Shown piece after piece: positions 51,901-62,982 of a DNA stretch of 64,000 bases. The DNA comes from Blepharisma japonicum. Taxonomy: Eukaryota; Ciliophora; Heterotrichea; Heterotrichida; Blepharismidae. The notes under the pieces are model-generated. The model was given only the letters and a program-made list of their open reading frames with translations, was not told the DNA's origin and did not search any database. The first letter of the stretch is position 1; every line of letters starts with the position of its first letter. The stretch lies in NCBI GenBank assembly GCA_949751835.1, contig CATKHK010000010.1, positions 186,001 through 250,000 on the forward strand, in the 5' to 3' direction. A program made the position numbers and the translations under genes.

Positions 51901-54900
51901 AGAAATTTTATTAGGAATCACCTATGAAATTATATCAACCTGTGGGATCCACAAATCAGAAGACAAAATCAAGCTTTCAAGGTGTCTTTCTGAGATGCTT
52001 CTAAAACAATCTATACCAACTCTTATAAGAATGGCCTCTAGAATAGCAAAACAGATATGGCTTGATGTAGATCCAGCTGAAATCAATAGTAGCTTTGTTG
52101 AAGAATTACTGAAAGTAATCGGATCTTATTCATCGCTTCATCTAAAAGAAGAGAAAAACCAAGATCTCAAATATGCCGTCATTTTGCATACCTCAACTGG
52201 AGAAGAAGACCTTGGATTTTTATTCCAAGTTTTATTAGACTGGGAAGAAAAATACCCAACTTATAAATATCTTAATTCACAAGGCGACGACGAAAATGGA
52301 GTTTTAGCTGAAAATGAAGCGAGCATGCTTGAAGAGTTTGTTAATCCATCATATCTTGGAATACCTCAAGAAATAGAAAAAGGAAAGGATGTGCCCATGT
52401 ATTATAGGTTTTTAAGCGCTGATAGTGGAAGAGGTGCTAGAAGAAAAGCTGGAAAAAGAGGAGGCAAAAATCAACCACAAAAAAAGGTAGCAGGAAAAAG
52501 AACAGTTGGGTCAGGGTTGTCATTGTCGAAGATGGAAAAAGTATTTGATGAAGCTAATAAAGCATTTGAAGATGTAAAAGAAAACGATCCTCCAGAAGAA
52601 AGAGAAAGAAAAATAAAAGAAAAAGCATTTATTAAGAAAATCAAATACTTCTTGAAAGAAGCCCAACAAGTAGCTGCTGGGTTATTAGCTAAAGGAGTAA
52701 GCCAAATTGGAGAGCCAATTTCATTAGACCAAGCTCAGGAGCTAGTAACTATCATTCAAGAGCATCAAATAAACATGTTTGTGGATACCAAAACAAAACT
52801 CCCTGTACTTCCTATAAATCCTCATGCCAAAGTTCCTCAAGAAAAGCCAGAAAGGGAAGAATTCAAGCCGAAGCGTCAAATTTTAGCTTCTATCTGTGAT
52901 GCCTACGTTGCTCAAAAAATTGATTTTGTGATGGAATCAGGATCTTCATTGCCTGCTCTCAAGTCTTCAGAAAAACTGACTGGAATTGTAACTGGTGCTT
53001 ATGCGCATACTTTATTACAAAAACCAATCAAGCCAGGTGGTTCTTATTCTCTTTGCATTTTAGAGCTCATTGATCTTCTTTATTCATTATTAGAAGTTAA
53101 GTCATGGAAAAATAGCTTAAAATCAAAAGTGCTTGAAGTTGTCACACAACTTAAAGACACTCATATGATAAATGATTTTGTACTGGGTGGCCTAGTTGTA
53201 GCAGGAGGATGGAGTGATTATATTAGGCCTGGGACTGTTGTGCTAGCAGATATGAATAATACTAAAGTCCGTGGCGTTGTGCTACAAGGAGGATTTGACA
53301 GTGGATTTAAGAGCTCTGCAGTAATTTTCGAAGATGACAGCCATTTCCAGGTTCATTATCTGTCACTCAGTGAAATTCAGTCAGCAAGACTAATACCAGA
53401 GCCAGAAAAGCTTGGTTTAACTCCTAAAATGCTTGCTCAAGCTTTGATTGACTTCCAAGGCAGTTCTGCATGGCATTTGACAGCCAAGCGACAAATATTG
53501 AAAATTTGTTGCGAAGTTGACTGGAGCAGCTGGATTCAATCAGATGACCAGCAAGTTCCTGAATTCATGAAAATCATCAGTGAATTATCCAAAGATTGTC
53601 CAACAGATAAGCCTTCATATTTCTGGGAAAGGAAATTCTTGCAAGCTTGGGAAGTTCTTGCTACAAGTGATCCAGTTTTATTTACAACCCCAATCAGAGA
53701 AACTGAGGAGCTTTCTTCTGAGGCCTTTTTATTGAAAAATGAAAACGAAGCTGATGATGGAATCTCTGGGTACACCTTGCCTATTTCTTCTAATTTAATG
53801 TTCCAGCCACATCTAGCAGGATACACAACAGATCAAACTAACTTCAAAATGATGAAATATTGGGAAAAATACATAATTGCAAGGATACAAGATTATGTGA
53901 GATCTTCATTCAAAGCATTTGAAATGGAATTTTACTTTGAGCAGCTAAGACAACCACTTAGACTTGGTAATCAACATCATGCTTCAGAAATTGCTTATGT
54001 CTTGTGTGATCAGCGTCTACCATCTGGAATTGTTCTTCCTGATCCTAAGCATGACTGGAGCTCTCTTATGTTTGACGAAACTTCTGTAGGAAAATGGGGA
54101 ATTGCCAAAATCAAAGAAAAAACCTTACAACAAGTTGATAACACTCTTATAAGAAGAATGTACGAGCAAGGAATCGCTCAATTCCCAGTCATTATTCGAG
54201 CAGTAGATATAAGAGCTGCCTGCTTATTAGTAGAGTTTGTTGATATAGAAAGACTTGAGCTTCATATGTGTTGGCTTCCAGTATCTGTTATCTATCCACC
54301 TGAAGTTAATGTATCCCCTATCCCAAGCACCAAAAAGCTTCAAGATGTTTTCAATGACTATAACTCAAAATTAACCGGAATTGCAGCTAGAGAGACCTTA
54401 TTGAAGTGCATGAGTGGCATTGAAAAAGGACTGATTGGAATCATTGATATGGTAAAATTAGCTGTCTGGGAAGAATTAAGCGAAGACAGAATTGAAGGGT
54501 GGAAACTGTATAGGCCTGACTTTGTATTGCCGAATACTATAAAATCCAGTCACCATTATAACCAGTATGATAGAAGAGACCATTTACCTCATCTTTATTA
54601 TATTGAGGAGAAACTTATCCAAAATAAAGAGCCAGACCTTGTGGAATGGGCTGTCATTACTTGGCATCAGCTCTCAGAACTCATTTCAGAAACTGCTAGA
54701 AATGTGGATATTGTAGAAGTTGCAACTGCAATAATGGGAAATCAGCAGCCACTTCCAAGCACTCCTGAAAATATTCTTGCAGAAGGCAGTTTAGAGAAGA
54801 AATTATTCCCTCTTCATTCGAGTGAGACCAATTTTGCTGGGCTTGTGCTGTGTTTCCGCCAAGAGACTTTCTTATGCTCCAACTCTGCAATTCTATTTTA

Positions 54901-57900
54901 TTCTGATCCACAAGGCACTGACTTAATTTATGAAATAAGGGCTGGAAGGCAAGGAATGAATAATATCCCTCCTATTGTTTTCAAAACAGGAAAGGTATGG
55001 TGTACTTATTTCACTTTCATTGATATAAAATGCTCACCATTTACAAGCAGCTTCTCAGGGCCAAGTATCGTAAAATGCAAGGTATATGGAATTCCAGTTG
55101 AATGAACGTCAGTAACATGGATAACTGAAACCGTTTCTGCAAGCCTTTGTCAAAACCCTAACCCAGACAATATTTCTTTAATGCACTCCTTGGTAGACGC
55201 TATGTGTGAGTTTTTAACTTATTCACGCTCACCAAGTTCTTTAAGACAAATCATTTTTAGAATGCTTATAAGACTGCTGAGAAGGCTCAGATATATGAAC
55301 AGCATACATCCACAAGGCCTTGGAATTAAAGAAGACTGGCTGATAAGTTTGAATGAAGAGATGAAAATGTGGAAAAGCAAAGAAAATAGCTCAGGAGCTC
55401 TTTATTCATCATATATCCAAGATGGTGTCGAGCTTATAAACTCAGCTTTACTCCCATGGGATGTAAAAGAACAAATCCCTAATAAGCTGTCTGTAGAGAC
55501 ACCTGAGTGGATGCAAGCTATGTTTAAATCGATGATTTTCCTGCATTATTTTAGACATGAAGGAAGGCTCATTTCTGAGCTGGAAGAAGAGGCAAAATCT
55601 CTTTTGTCTCACAATCAATGGGAAACTATTATTATTTTAGATAATCTGACTGAAGAAAAGCGATCAAAAGTATATGATATTTTAAGCCAATATAAACTTA
55701 GAGTCATAAATAAAGACCTCGATATACAGTTTGTTGAAAATAAATGCGTCATTTTTGCTGATGGATATAATCTACAATATTATCAAGAAACAGAATTTGG
55801 CGAAGAAGAGAAAAAAGATGTCCCTGAAGAGGACGCAAAAGAGCCAGACACCTATCAATGCAGCCAGTGCACATTTGAAAACCCTATTAGCAACACTGTA
55901 TGTGAAATTTGCGGAAACCCTAAACCAGCTGCCACAAGCGGTGATGATCAAGTGGATTCAATCCAGACTAATATTAAAGAAATTGAACGAAAATTAAATG
56001 CAAACAAGCGCGAGTCGATTAATGAGCTTTGCAAGGCAATAAATGGGGCTACAGACTGTACAAGCAAAATCTATGAAGGTACAGAAGATGATCAAAAAAT
56101 AATAGAAATTGCTCTCAGCAAAAGAATGCTGAGCGAGGATGGATCACTTAATGAACAAACTAATAAAGCTTTTGAAGAAATTTGGGTTTATTTGAAAGAT
56201 TGGCTTGGAGAAGATATGCATGCAGTTAAGACTGCCTTTATTGAACTTGCGAAAAAATCGCCTTTCGAACTTTATAAGAACCTTGAGCAAAAAGGAATTG
56301 ATTTGTGGCTGCAAAATGGGCTAAGTGTTGTAGCTACTCCACTTCCACTTAAGCAACTTGAAGCTATAGTTGAATTTGCTGAGTATAAAATCTGCCAAGA
56401 AACGAGGGCTGCCCTCTATATTCCTCCAGCTTTTATTAGATTCCCAATTGAAAAAGTCATCAGTATCAATTATCAGCAAGAGTATCCTTCAAAAGAAATA
56501 CGTGACTTGCCATTAGCTGTCATTCGTTATAACTGGGCTATCATCAAAGTATTCAACCAATATATTTCAGAAGCCATTAGACTGAGCAATCTTAGTGAGC
56601 ATACTTTATTACCTAAAAACTCTTTGACATTATCATTATCAAGCGCTCTTACAGAACTTCGATCTTTGATTATGCTTCCAGTAAAAATCGAAATGCAGCA
56701 AAATGTATTTGATAAAACTGCTGTACAGCGAGAAACAGCTCCAAAAGTTCAGCTAGAAAGACTTAAACTGATAGACCAGCCTAAAAAAGCATCAAATTTC
56801 TATAAATCTTTAGATCAGCTTAAAGATATCAACGCAGCACTTCTTAGACCTCCAAAACCTCAAGGAAGCGATCCTTTCATAGCTTTCGAAGTTGTACTCA
56901 AAGGTGAACTTGTAGTAGGAGAAGCTGGACCTTATCGTCAATTTTTCGCTGATGTCTCCAAAGAAATCCAAAATCCTTTATCAGAACTATTATGCCCATC
57001 TCCAAATAACAAAGAGCATTTCGGCGAAGGAACAGATAAATATGTAATAAGGCCATCATCAAACTCAGCTACCCACCTCCAAATGTATGAATTTTTAGGA
57101 CTGCTAATGGGCTGTTGCGCTAGGACTGGAACTCGTATGACTTTAGATCTTCCTTCATTCTTTTGGAAACCTCTTGTAGGCGAAAATCTGAGAGTTGAAG
57201 ATTTAGCATTAATTGATACACCTGTCTATGAAATGCTTAAATTGATGGAAAATGCAAGCCAAGAGCTATTTGAAGAGTCGTTTGAAAACTTCTGTACAAG
57301 GCTATCAGATGGCTCGGTTATAGATCTCAAGCCTAATGGGCATAATATTCCAGTCACTTATGAGACTAAAGATGAGTTTATAGCGTTGGTGCTTAATGCA
57401 AGATTTAATGAATCCTCCAAGCAATCCCAAGCTTTAAGAACTGGACTAGCAAAACTTGTTCCATTAGGATTGCTAAATCTTGTAACATGGCGACAATTAG
57501 AAGAATGGGTATGCGGAAAGCCTCACGTAGACATAGAACTTCTAAAAAGGCATACACGATACAGTGGAGGACTCACTGACACTTCTCCTCGAGTTATTTG
57601 GTTTTGGGAGTCCATGAAAGAGTTTTCACCTGAAGAGCGCCTCAAGTTCATCAAATTCAGCTGGGGACAAGAAAGGCTGCCATGTAATGATGAAGACTTC
57701 GAGAGGACCAATACAAGGCTTATGATCAAGCCAGCTATGAATGCTGAGCACAAAGATGGGTCCTTGCCAAAAGCTGACACTTGTTTCTTCAACTTAGAAA
57801 TTCCTGACTACTCATCAAAAGAAATCTTAAAAGAAAGACTCAGGTACGCCATATTAACTGACTGTGAAAGCATGAACGCAGACAACCCTGTAAGTGAGCA

Positions 57901-57952
57901 GCATGAAGCAGGAATGAACAGAGAAGAACATTTTTCAGGGGACGAAGAATAA
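45977..57952 (+). CDS. Giant HECT-domain E3 ubiquitin ligase
   Basis: One uninterrupted reading frame of 3,991 residues, with TGA at 48959-48961 and 55103-55105 read as Trp. Features in order are a repeat-rich segment (about 275-400, GKFKIGTGENGTVCGKVYLY); a UBA domain (about 467-505, YECQRALAIHNDDIESAANW); a Lys-rich basic stretch (about 1530-1560); a second basic patch (about 2150); an RanBP2-type zinc finger (about 3293-3318, CSQCTFENPISNTVCEICG); and a C-terminal HECT domain. The catalytic Cys is residue 3936 in KADTCFFNLEIPDYSSKE. UBA and RanBP2 fingers bind ubiquitin, so it may extend chains. Size and HECT sequence recall HECTD4/HERC-class giants; no orthologue is claimed. It ends 6 bp from the convergent malectin-like gene. 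Confidence 0.93.
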
Positions 57953-57958
57953 ATAAAA

Positions 57959-58750
57959 TTATTTAGCTTTAGGAATAAATTTCTGGAAAATAATGTAGAA
58001 AAGAATACTTGAAAACATCAGAGTTATAGGATAAGTCTTGATCACATACAGTCCTGTGAAAACTTCGCCTGTGTAGATTGTTCTAGCTTTTAATTGTTGG
58101 TAGGGGGAGTTCTCTTCTTCGCTTTCTTTTTTGTTTTGGTAAAGCTGCTTGTAGTGTTTTATTCTTTTGTCTTGCTCGTAGTATTCAGTGTCTTGTAATA
58201 TCCCTTTAAATAGCATGATCCCTGAGACCTTTGGGTTAGATCTTGTTTTATTGAAATTTATTATAATTTTATCATTTTCAACAGCACTCAGCAAAGGAGT
58301 ATTATACCAATATATTTTGTCTTCTGTAACCGTTATTGGAATAAAAATATCATATGCCGCAGAATCTTTGACATTATCATAAATATCAAGAGCATAAATA
58401 ACAACATTTGAGCCTAAAGCAATATTAAATTGTCTCTTAATGTTTGCATCAGAGAATTCTGCAAATTTAAGAATTATAATGTAACTTCCGGGTGCTGGAA
58501 GAGGAACGTTGTAGCTAAAGTGATCAGTCGAATATCTTTCGGTTTGGTAAATAGTTGGATCTTTTGTGTATTTTACGTATTTATTTTTGCCTGGGCTTAT
58601 AGCAAACCCTCCTTTGTAGTCTTGGTCTTTTAGCCACAATACACCTGAGCTATCAATATATTCTTCACCTCCACAGTTAACAGCATATATTGATTGCCCA
58701 AATGATGGAATTAAGGATATCCCTAATATGATAAGAAATTTCATACTCAT
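57959..58750 (-). CDS. Malectin-like ER membrane lectin
   Basis: A 263-residue protein with a signal peptide (MSMKFLIILGISLIPSFGQS), then a malectin domain beginning IYAVNCGGEEYIDSSG. It continues with FSYNVPLPAPGSYIIILKFAEF and a KVSGIMLFKG strand, followed by a charged linker and one C-terminal transmembrane helix (about 238-258, ITLMFSSILFYIIFQKF). The layout is that of animal malectin. Family knowledge: malectin binds Glc2-high-mannose N-glycans in the ER and acts with ribophorin I in quality control. The short cytosolic end is basic (PKAK). It is convergent with the HECT gene, with only 6 bp between stop codons. Confidence 0.9.
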   Translation of the reverse strand: MSMKFLIILGISLIPSFGQSIYAVNCGGEEYIDSSGVLWLKDQDYKGGFAISPGKNKYVKYTKDPTIYQTERYSTDHFSYNVPLPAPGSYIIILKFAEFSDANIKRQFNIALGSNVVIYALDIYDNVKDSAAYDIFIPITVTEDKIYWYNTPLLSAVENDKIIINFNKTRSNPKVSGIMLFKGILQDTEYYEQDKRIKHYKQLYQNKKESEEENSPYQQLKARTIYTGEVFTGLYVIKTYPITLMFSSILFYIIFQKFIPKAK

Positions 58751-59020
58751 TTTTGTAATAATTCTTAGCCAGCAGCTTAGAGTTAAAAAGCTAGCCTTTT
58801 AACTCTTTTCATATGTTTAATGTTACAATTGCAAGGGATAAGCAGAAAATTTTGGAAATTATTGTATTCCGATAAAACAACCAATTTCATAAATAAGTTT
58901 AGCTTCTAAGAAGAGTAAGTAAGTTTATTCATCTGAAAGGATGATATTTTGTTTTATCATAATTAATTCTTAGGCAAATTAGTTAAAATTGGTGCATGTA
59001 AATTAAAAGAAGTTCATTAT

Positions 59021-59146
59021 TTAGCTAGATGGTTGAGGTTCTTCTTCCTTCTTTGTTTCTTTCTGCTCTTGTTTTGCAGCTACCTTAGGCTTGGCTTTTC
59101 CAACTAAGTATTGTTTGTATCTAGGATCAGACACCAGGTATAACAT
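59021..59146 (-). CDS. 41-residue small ORF with canonical start context
   Basis: ATG at 59146 is directly preceded by TTATAATAA, the same 9 bases as before the PITH gene. The frame runs 41 codons (MLYLVSDPRYKQYLVGKAKP, then a Lys/Glu/Gln-rich tail ending PSS) to TAA. The length and basic-to-acidic tail recall small mitochondrial or ribosome-associated subunits, but I cannot name it. An alternative start farther upstream (MERVFKPYYNK...) would need a 14-nt intron, which is less likely. Confidence 0.45.
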   Translation of the reverse strand: MLYLVSDPRYKQYLVGKAKPKVAAKQEQKETKKEEEPQPSS

Positions 59147-59233
59147 TTATTATAATATGGCTTAAAAACTCTTTCCATAAAGCCACACTTGTTTATAAAT
59201 TTCCTTTTTCTTTAATTTTATGTTAAAAATAAA

Positions 59234-60667
59234 TTATTCATCAACGAGTTCGCTATTTAGTTTGCAGGCGCTTTGCAAGGCCTGCTCCCATCTATTTCTT
59301 TCTTCCATCAGCTGCTCTCTTTGTTTCTAAATAAATCTTACAGTAATCATGAATTTTTCTTCGTCCATTCTATGGGCAGTATCTGAAACTAAGTGTCTTT
59401 GCTCCTCAATTTCTTGCTGCTTTAGTTCCAATTTAGAAAACTCTTCTTGAAGAAATCGGTTTGCTTTTTCAATTTCTGTATCAGCAGCCACCTTTAGTCT
59501 TGAAGCTGTATAACCAATATTGTCAGGAGCTCTTGACCTACTCCCAAGAATAGCATTTTGCATAATATTTTCTTGATTTTTCAACAAAACCCTATAGTTT
59601 TCTAAATATGTTTTACTCAATAATTCTTTCAAATCTGCGATACATTTGATTTTTTGCAGCTCTTCATCGCCTTCTCCATCTACATTTAGGGCTGCTTCAT
59701 CCGCTTTGTCCATGAACTCTCTAAAAACCCTCATGTTTTCTTGGAAAGCTTTTATGACATTTTCACTTATCCCTTGGAAAGGCAAATTCATGACTTCAGG
59801 CTTTACTGGTTTCTGTTGGAATTCAGCAAAATCTGGACACAAGTCGCCTAGTTCTTCTGCATATCTTTTGTGGAACGCTTCTCTTCTTTGCTTCATCATA
59901 TCTTGTAATTCATTTTGCAACAATAAAAAGGCGCTCCTTAATTCTTGATTTTCAGCTAGTAGGGCATTTTGATTTTCTTCATAACCTCTGCTAATTAAAT
60001 AAGAAAACTCTGAGTCACCATTTCTTGTGAATAGAGATACTCCATTAGTATGCAAAGGAGATGTCAACTCAACTTGGTTTCTTATAGGAAGGTCTTTTTC
60101 TCCTAATGATTTTCTGAGCTGCTCTTGAAGTTTTGCATACGCTGCGTCTTTCTTTTTTAATTCATGCTGACTTTGTGTTTCCTTATGAGTTAATTTATTA
60201 TTTTCTCTTTTAAGCTCATCTCTTTCTAATAAAATTTTATCTTTTTCTTCTTTATTTTTATTTGTCATGGTTTTTATTTGGTTTTTTAGCTTTGCAAGCT
60301 CACTTTCCATGTTTGATTTTTCAGTGTTCAGCCGTTCATTATTTTGTGCAAGCTTTGATTTTTCATTCTCAAGGCTGCGGTTTTTATCAATTAAATCACT
60401 TCGAAAGGCAGCATCACGCTGTCTTGATTGCATAAGAGCATAGATAGAATTTACTGTTTTAGATACTTCTTGGAAATCAGTGCTAAATAAATTCCCGGGC
60501 GGCGGTAATCCTTGGGTAACTAAGGTAGAAGTGATATGCTTTATAGAGTTTGTTAAGGACTGACTTGGCTGCTCTGGAGGTTCTTCAGGAAGAGAGCCAA
60601 ATTGATTGAAGTCTAGACGATTATCAGATCCTAGATAATTTTCAAGCGGATTTCTATGATACGACAT
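59234..60667 (-). CDS. SSX2IP/ADIP (Msd1)-like centriolar satellite protein, one 15-nt intron
   Basis: Two exons, 60667-59342 and 59326-59234, encode 472 residues. The intron at 59327-59341 contains an in-frame TAG; removing it continues a clearly coding frame (KQREQLMEERNRWEQALQSA). The protein is a long coiled coil with the ADIP signature HELKKKDAAYAKLQEQLRKS near residue 175 and an N-terminal VSKTVNSIYALMQSRQRDAA helix that fits the family's Ile-Tyr-Leu helix. Family knowledge: SSX2IP (Msd1 in plants and yeast) anchors microtubules at centrosomes and basal bodies. With LRRC45 and CFAP97 it fits a ciliate cortex. The family call is likely, the intron highly likely. Confidence 0.8.
59327..59341 (-). 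other. 15-nt intron in the SSX2IP/ADIP-like gene
   Basis: The minus strand reads GTAAGATTTATTTAG, exactly 15 nt with GT..AG borders, dividing two codons cleanly between ACT and AAA. It is a multiple of three but holds an in-frame TAG, so failure to splice would truncate the protein. Fifteen- and sixteen-nucleotide introns are the norm in heterotrich ciliates. Confidence 0.85.
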
Positions 60668-60713
60668 TTAAATTATGAAAAGCTCTGATTTTAATATGCA
60701 AGATATGAGTTAT

Positions 60714-61346
60714 TTAAATGCTCCACCCAGATAATAATCTGATAATTTTCCCAATATCTTCTCCTTGCGCTTCAAAATCGCCAGACTGCACTCTTAGTAT
60801 GAAATCTTCAACTGTTAAGTTTATAGTGTTATAATTAACTCCATAGTGAACCAATAACTGCGAAAATCCTTTTTGGGTATCCAAACTTTGGACAAGATCA
60901 ATCAGCGTTTGAAATGCGCACAAATCATAGCTTGCTGTAAATTTGTTGATAAAATCATTTAGATTGTAAATAGTGTTACAAATTTTGGTTAATGCTATGC
61001 TGAAATTATCAATGGAAGTTGCTAGTGCTGTATTTGCAGTTGTTATGGAGGTGGCACATGTTGAGGTTTTAGTTGGGTCTTTTTGAAGACCCTTTATTAA
61101 GCCTGAAGTGAAATCATTGAATGATCCTTTGAGGCTTGATATTTGAGGATTATCTTCAATGGTGAATAAATTGGATTCTGATAGTAATTGAGCAAGATCT
61201 GATATCAGTGAAACTGCACACTCTATAGAATTAGGATCTGAACAGGAGGTTTTTAAAGTGCTTGGGCTGAAGAATTTATTTTGAAAGTCTACTGAAGCAG
61301 AAATGAGAGATGAGCAAAGAAAAATTACAATAAGCTTGGAAATCAT
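60714..61346 (-). CDS. Secreted protein of unknown function
   Basis: A 210-residue protein from the Met at 61346, which opens a signal peptide (MISKLIVIFLCSSLISA). A longer in-frame start 19 codons upstream is less likely because it would bury the signal. Five or six Cys are spaced through a helical, Ser/Thr-rich mature part (TSCSDPNSIECAVSL, TSTCATSI, TKICNTIYN, YDLCAFQTL). The C-terminus, GEDIGKIIRLLSGW, resembles in position the final helix of the secreted protein at 31804-32364. The two may belong to one diverse ciliate family of small extracellular proteins. I know of no function. It ends only 46 bp from the start of the SSX2IP-like gene. Confidence 0.7.
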   Translation of the reverse strand: MISKLIVIFLCSSLISASVDFQNKFFSPSTLKTSCSDPNSIECAVSLISDLAQLLSESNLFTIEDNPQISSLKGSFNDFTSGLIKGLQKDPTKTSTCATSITTANTALATSIDNFSIALTKICNTIYNLNDFINKFTASYDLCAFQTLIDLVQSLDTQKGFSQLLVHYGVNYNTINLTVEDFILRVQSGDFEAQGEDIGKIIRLLSGWSI

Positions 61347-61481
61347 CTTTATTAAATAGGTGTAAAAGCACTGAATTTTATAAGATGCCGATTTTATGTA
61401 CACAATTTAAAACCTGATAATAAAATAAGCCTACTTTTGACCTAATTGAAGGTTTGATATCAATTTTTCAATTTAATTATT

Positions 61482-62708
61482 CTAAAACATCTCAATATTG
61501 CTTTTTCTTTGGGGTACTTTTTCTTCTTCTTCTACTCTCTCCCTTGCTATATTTTTTACAGGAAGCCTATGAGTTGGTGGTGTCTCAATTTGCACTTCCA
61601 TCGCGTCTAGCTTCTCAAGCTCATCTAATAATTCTTGTTGCTCTACAGGATTCGTTGCTGATAGCATATTAGAAACTTCTCTCTGCTCATCAAATAAATC
61701 TTTGCTTTTTTCCATTAAATCTTCAACTTCATTTATATTTAATTTCTGATTTTCTTGTGTAATAGTGGCTTCTCTCATAGCATGATATATTGCAACTGTA
61801 TCTTGGCTTGTCTCTATGCTGAATAACTGCTGCTCACAGTTATTTCTATTGATATGAAGTTCTTCGATTTTCTTTTCTATCATTTTTTTCCTTATCAAAT
61901 AAGGTTTAGCTCCAAGCTTGTCTCCTTTTCTGATTTTTGCCAATACCATTTCATTCATTTTTTCTTTATTCAGTTCAAGTTTAGACACTTTTAAGTCAAT
62001 CTCTTGGATAATTTCTGATAATGCTAAGCACGCAGTATCTTTTTCTTTTATTTTCAGCTCATCATCTTCATTAATCTTGACTTTTACTAAGTCGTTCATT
62101 TTCCCACATACTGGAACTTTGCTACTGTAAGCGAGAGCTTCTATATAAAGATAGTCTAGGATTAATTTTACATCTTCTTCTTCATGAATTTGGAAAGATT
62201 CCTGAAGATAATCAGAAATTTCAGTAAGCTTATAAACCGCTCTTTTGCTCGATCTGGCTCATTTTATAAGGTCTCTTGATATTTTTTGCATCTTGCTTCT
62301 GCAAACAAAAACATTTGTGGGCTGTAGCTTTGAACCTAAGCCTCCAAGGAGTTTTTTACCTATCCAAGAACCCCATGATAGTTCTTTATCATTTTTTTCT
62401 TGAACTTTTACTCTGATGGTATCTATATCAATTAAGTCTCCTCTCTGCTCAAGAGCTTTGCAAATTGTTATGAGACCTAATGGTTTTCTACCTTTTCTGT
62501 CAAATAATACTCTAAGTTCATCTATTGTCAATCGTAATGAAGGGATGAAATTATTAAAGACTTTGTCGATGGCCCGTTTCCAAAATTCCAGCATAAATTC
62601 CTCACTTTCATCACCGTCATATTCACAAAATAAAGCATGCATTTGAGAATCATATTCCCACTCAGGAAGCTCGCTGAGGACTTGTGACAAATGTTTACTT
62701 TGATCCAT
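61482..62708 (-). CDS. CHMP7: CHMP7-like ESCRT-III protein
   Basis: A 408-residue protein, joined through TGA at 62259-62261 as Trp. The N-terminal 190 residues form the winged-helix-like region of CHMP7 (FWKRAIDKVFN, LRVLFDRKGRKPLGLITICKAL). From about residue 200 a Snf7 domain follows: the basic first helices, AIYHAMREATITQENQKLN, then EVEDLMEKSKDLFDEQREV with the usual acidic C-terminal part. The final tail, RLPVKNIARERVEEEEKV, could serve as a MIM-like Vps4-binding motif. Family knowledge: CHMP7 recruits ESCRT-III to the nuclear envelope for resealing through its N-terminal membrane-binding part. Under the standard code the gene splits exactly between its two functional halves. Confidence 0.85.
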
Positions 62709-62982
62709 TTTGAAAGCAAAAATATTTTAATTTCTTTGCTTTAAGAAGATTTTTATGATACCTAATATTATAAGTAATAATGTTTTAATTAAAATAATTC
62801 TTCACAAAAATGAATTTATTTCTTAATAGTAAAGCATAGTTATATTATAATGCAAAATTAATTGAATACTTCATATCAATTATTAATTATCATTTATTTT
62901 TCAAAGACACTATAAATCAATATTATTTTTTAATTATTTTAGACATAAGATTCTTTCTAACATTTACCTTAATTTCCCTCAA

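Noticed and set aside
59100-59190. Alternative longer small gene starting MERVFKPYYNK with a 14-nt intron
   Set aside because: 14 nt is outside the usual 15-16-nt intron size, and the downstream ATG has the exact TTATAATAA context.
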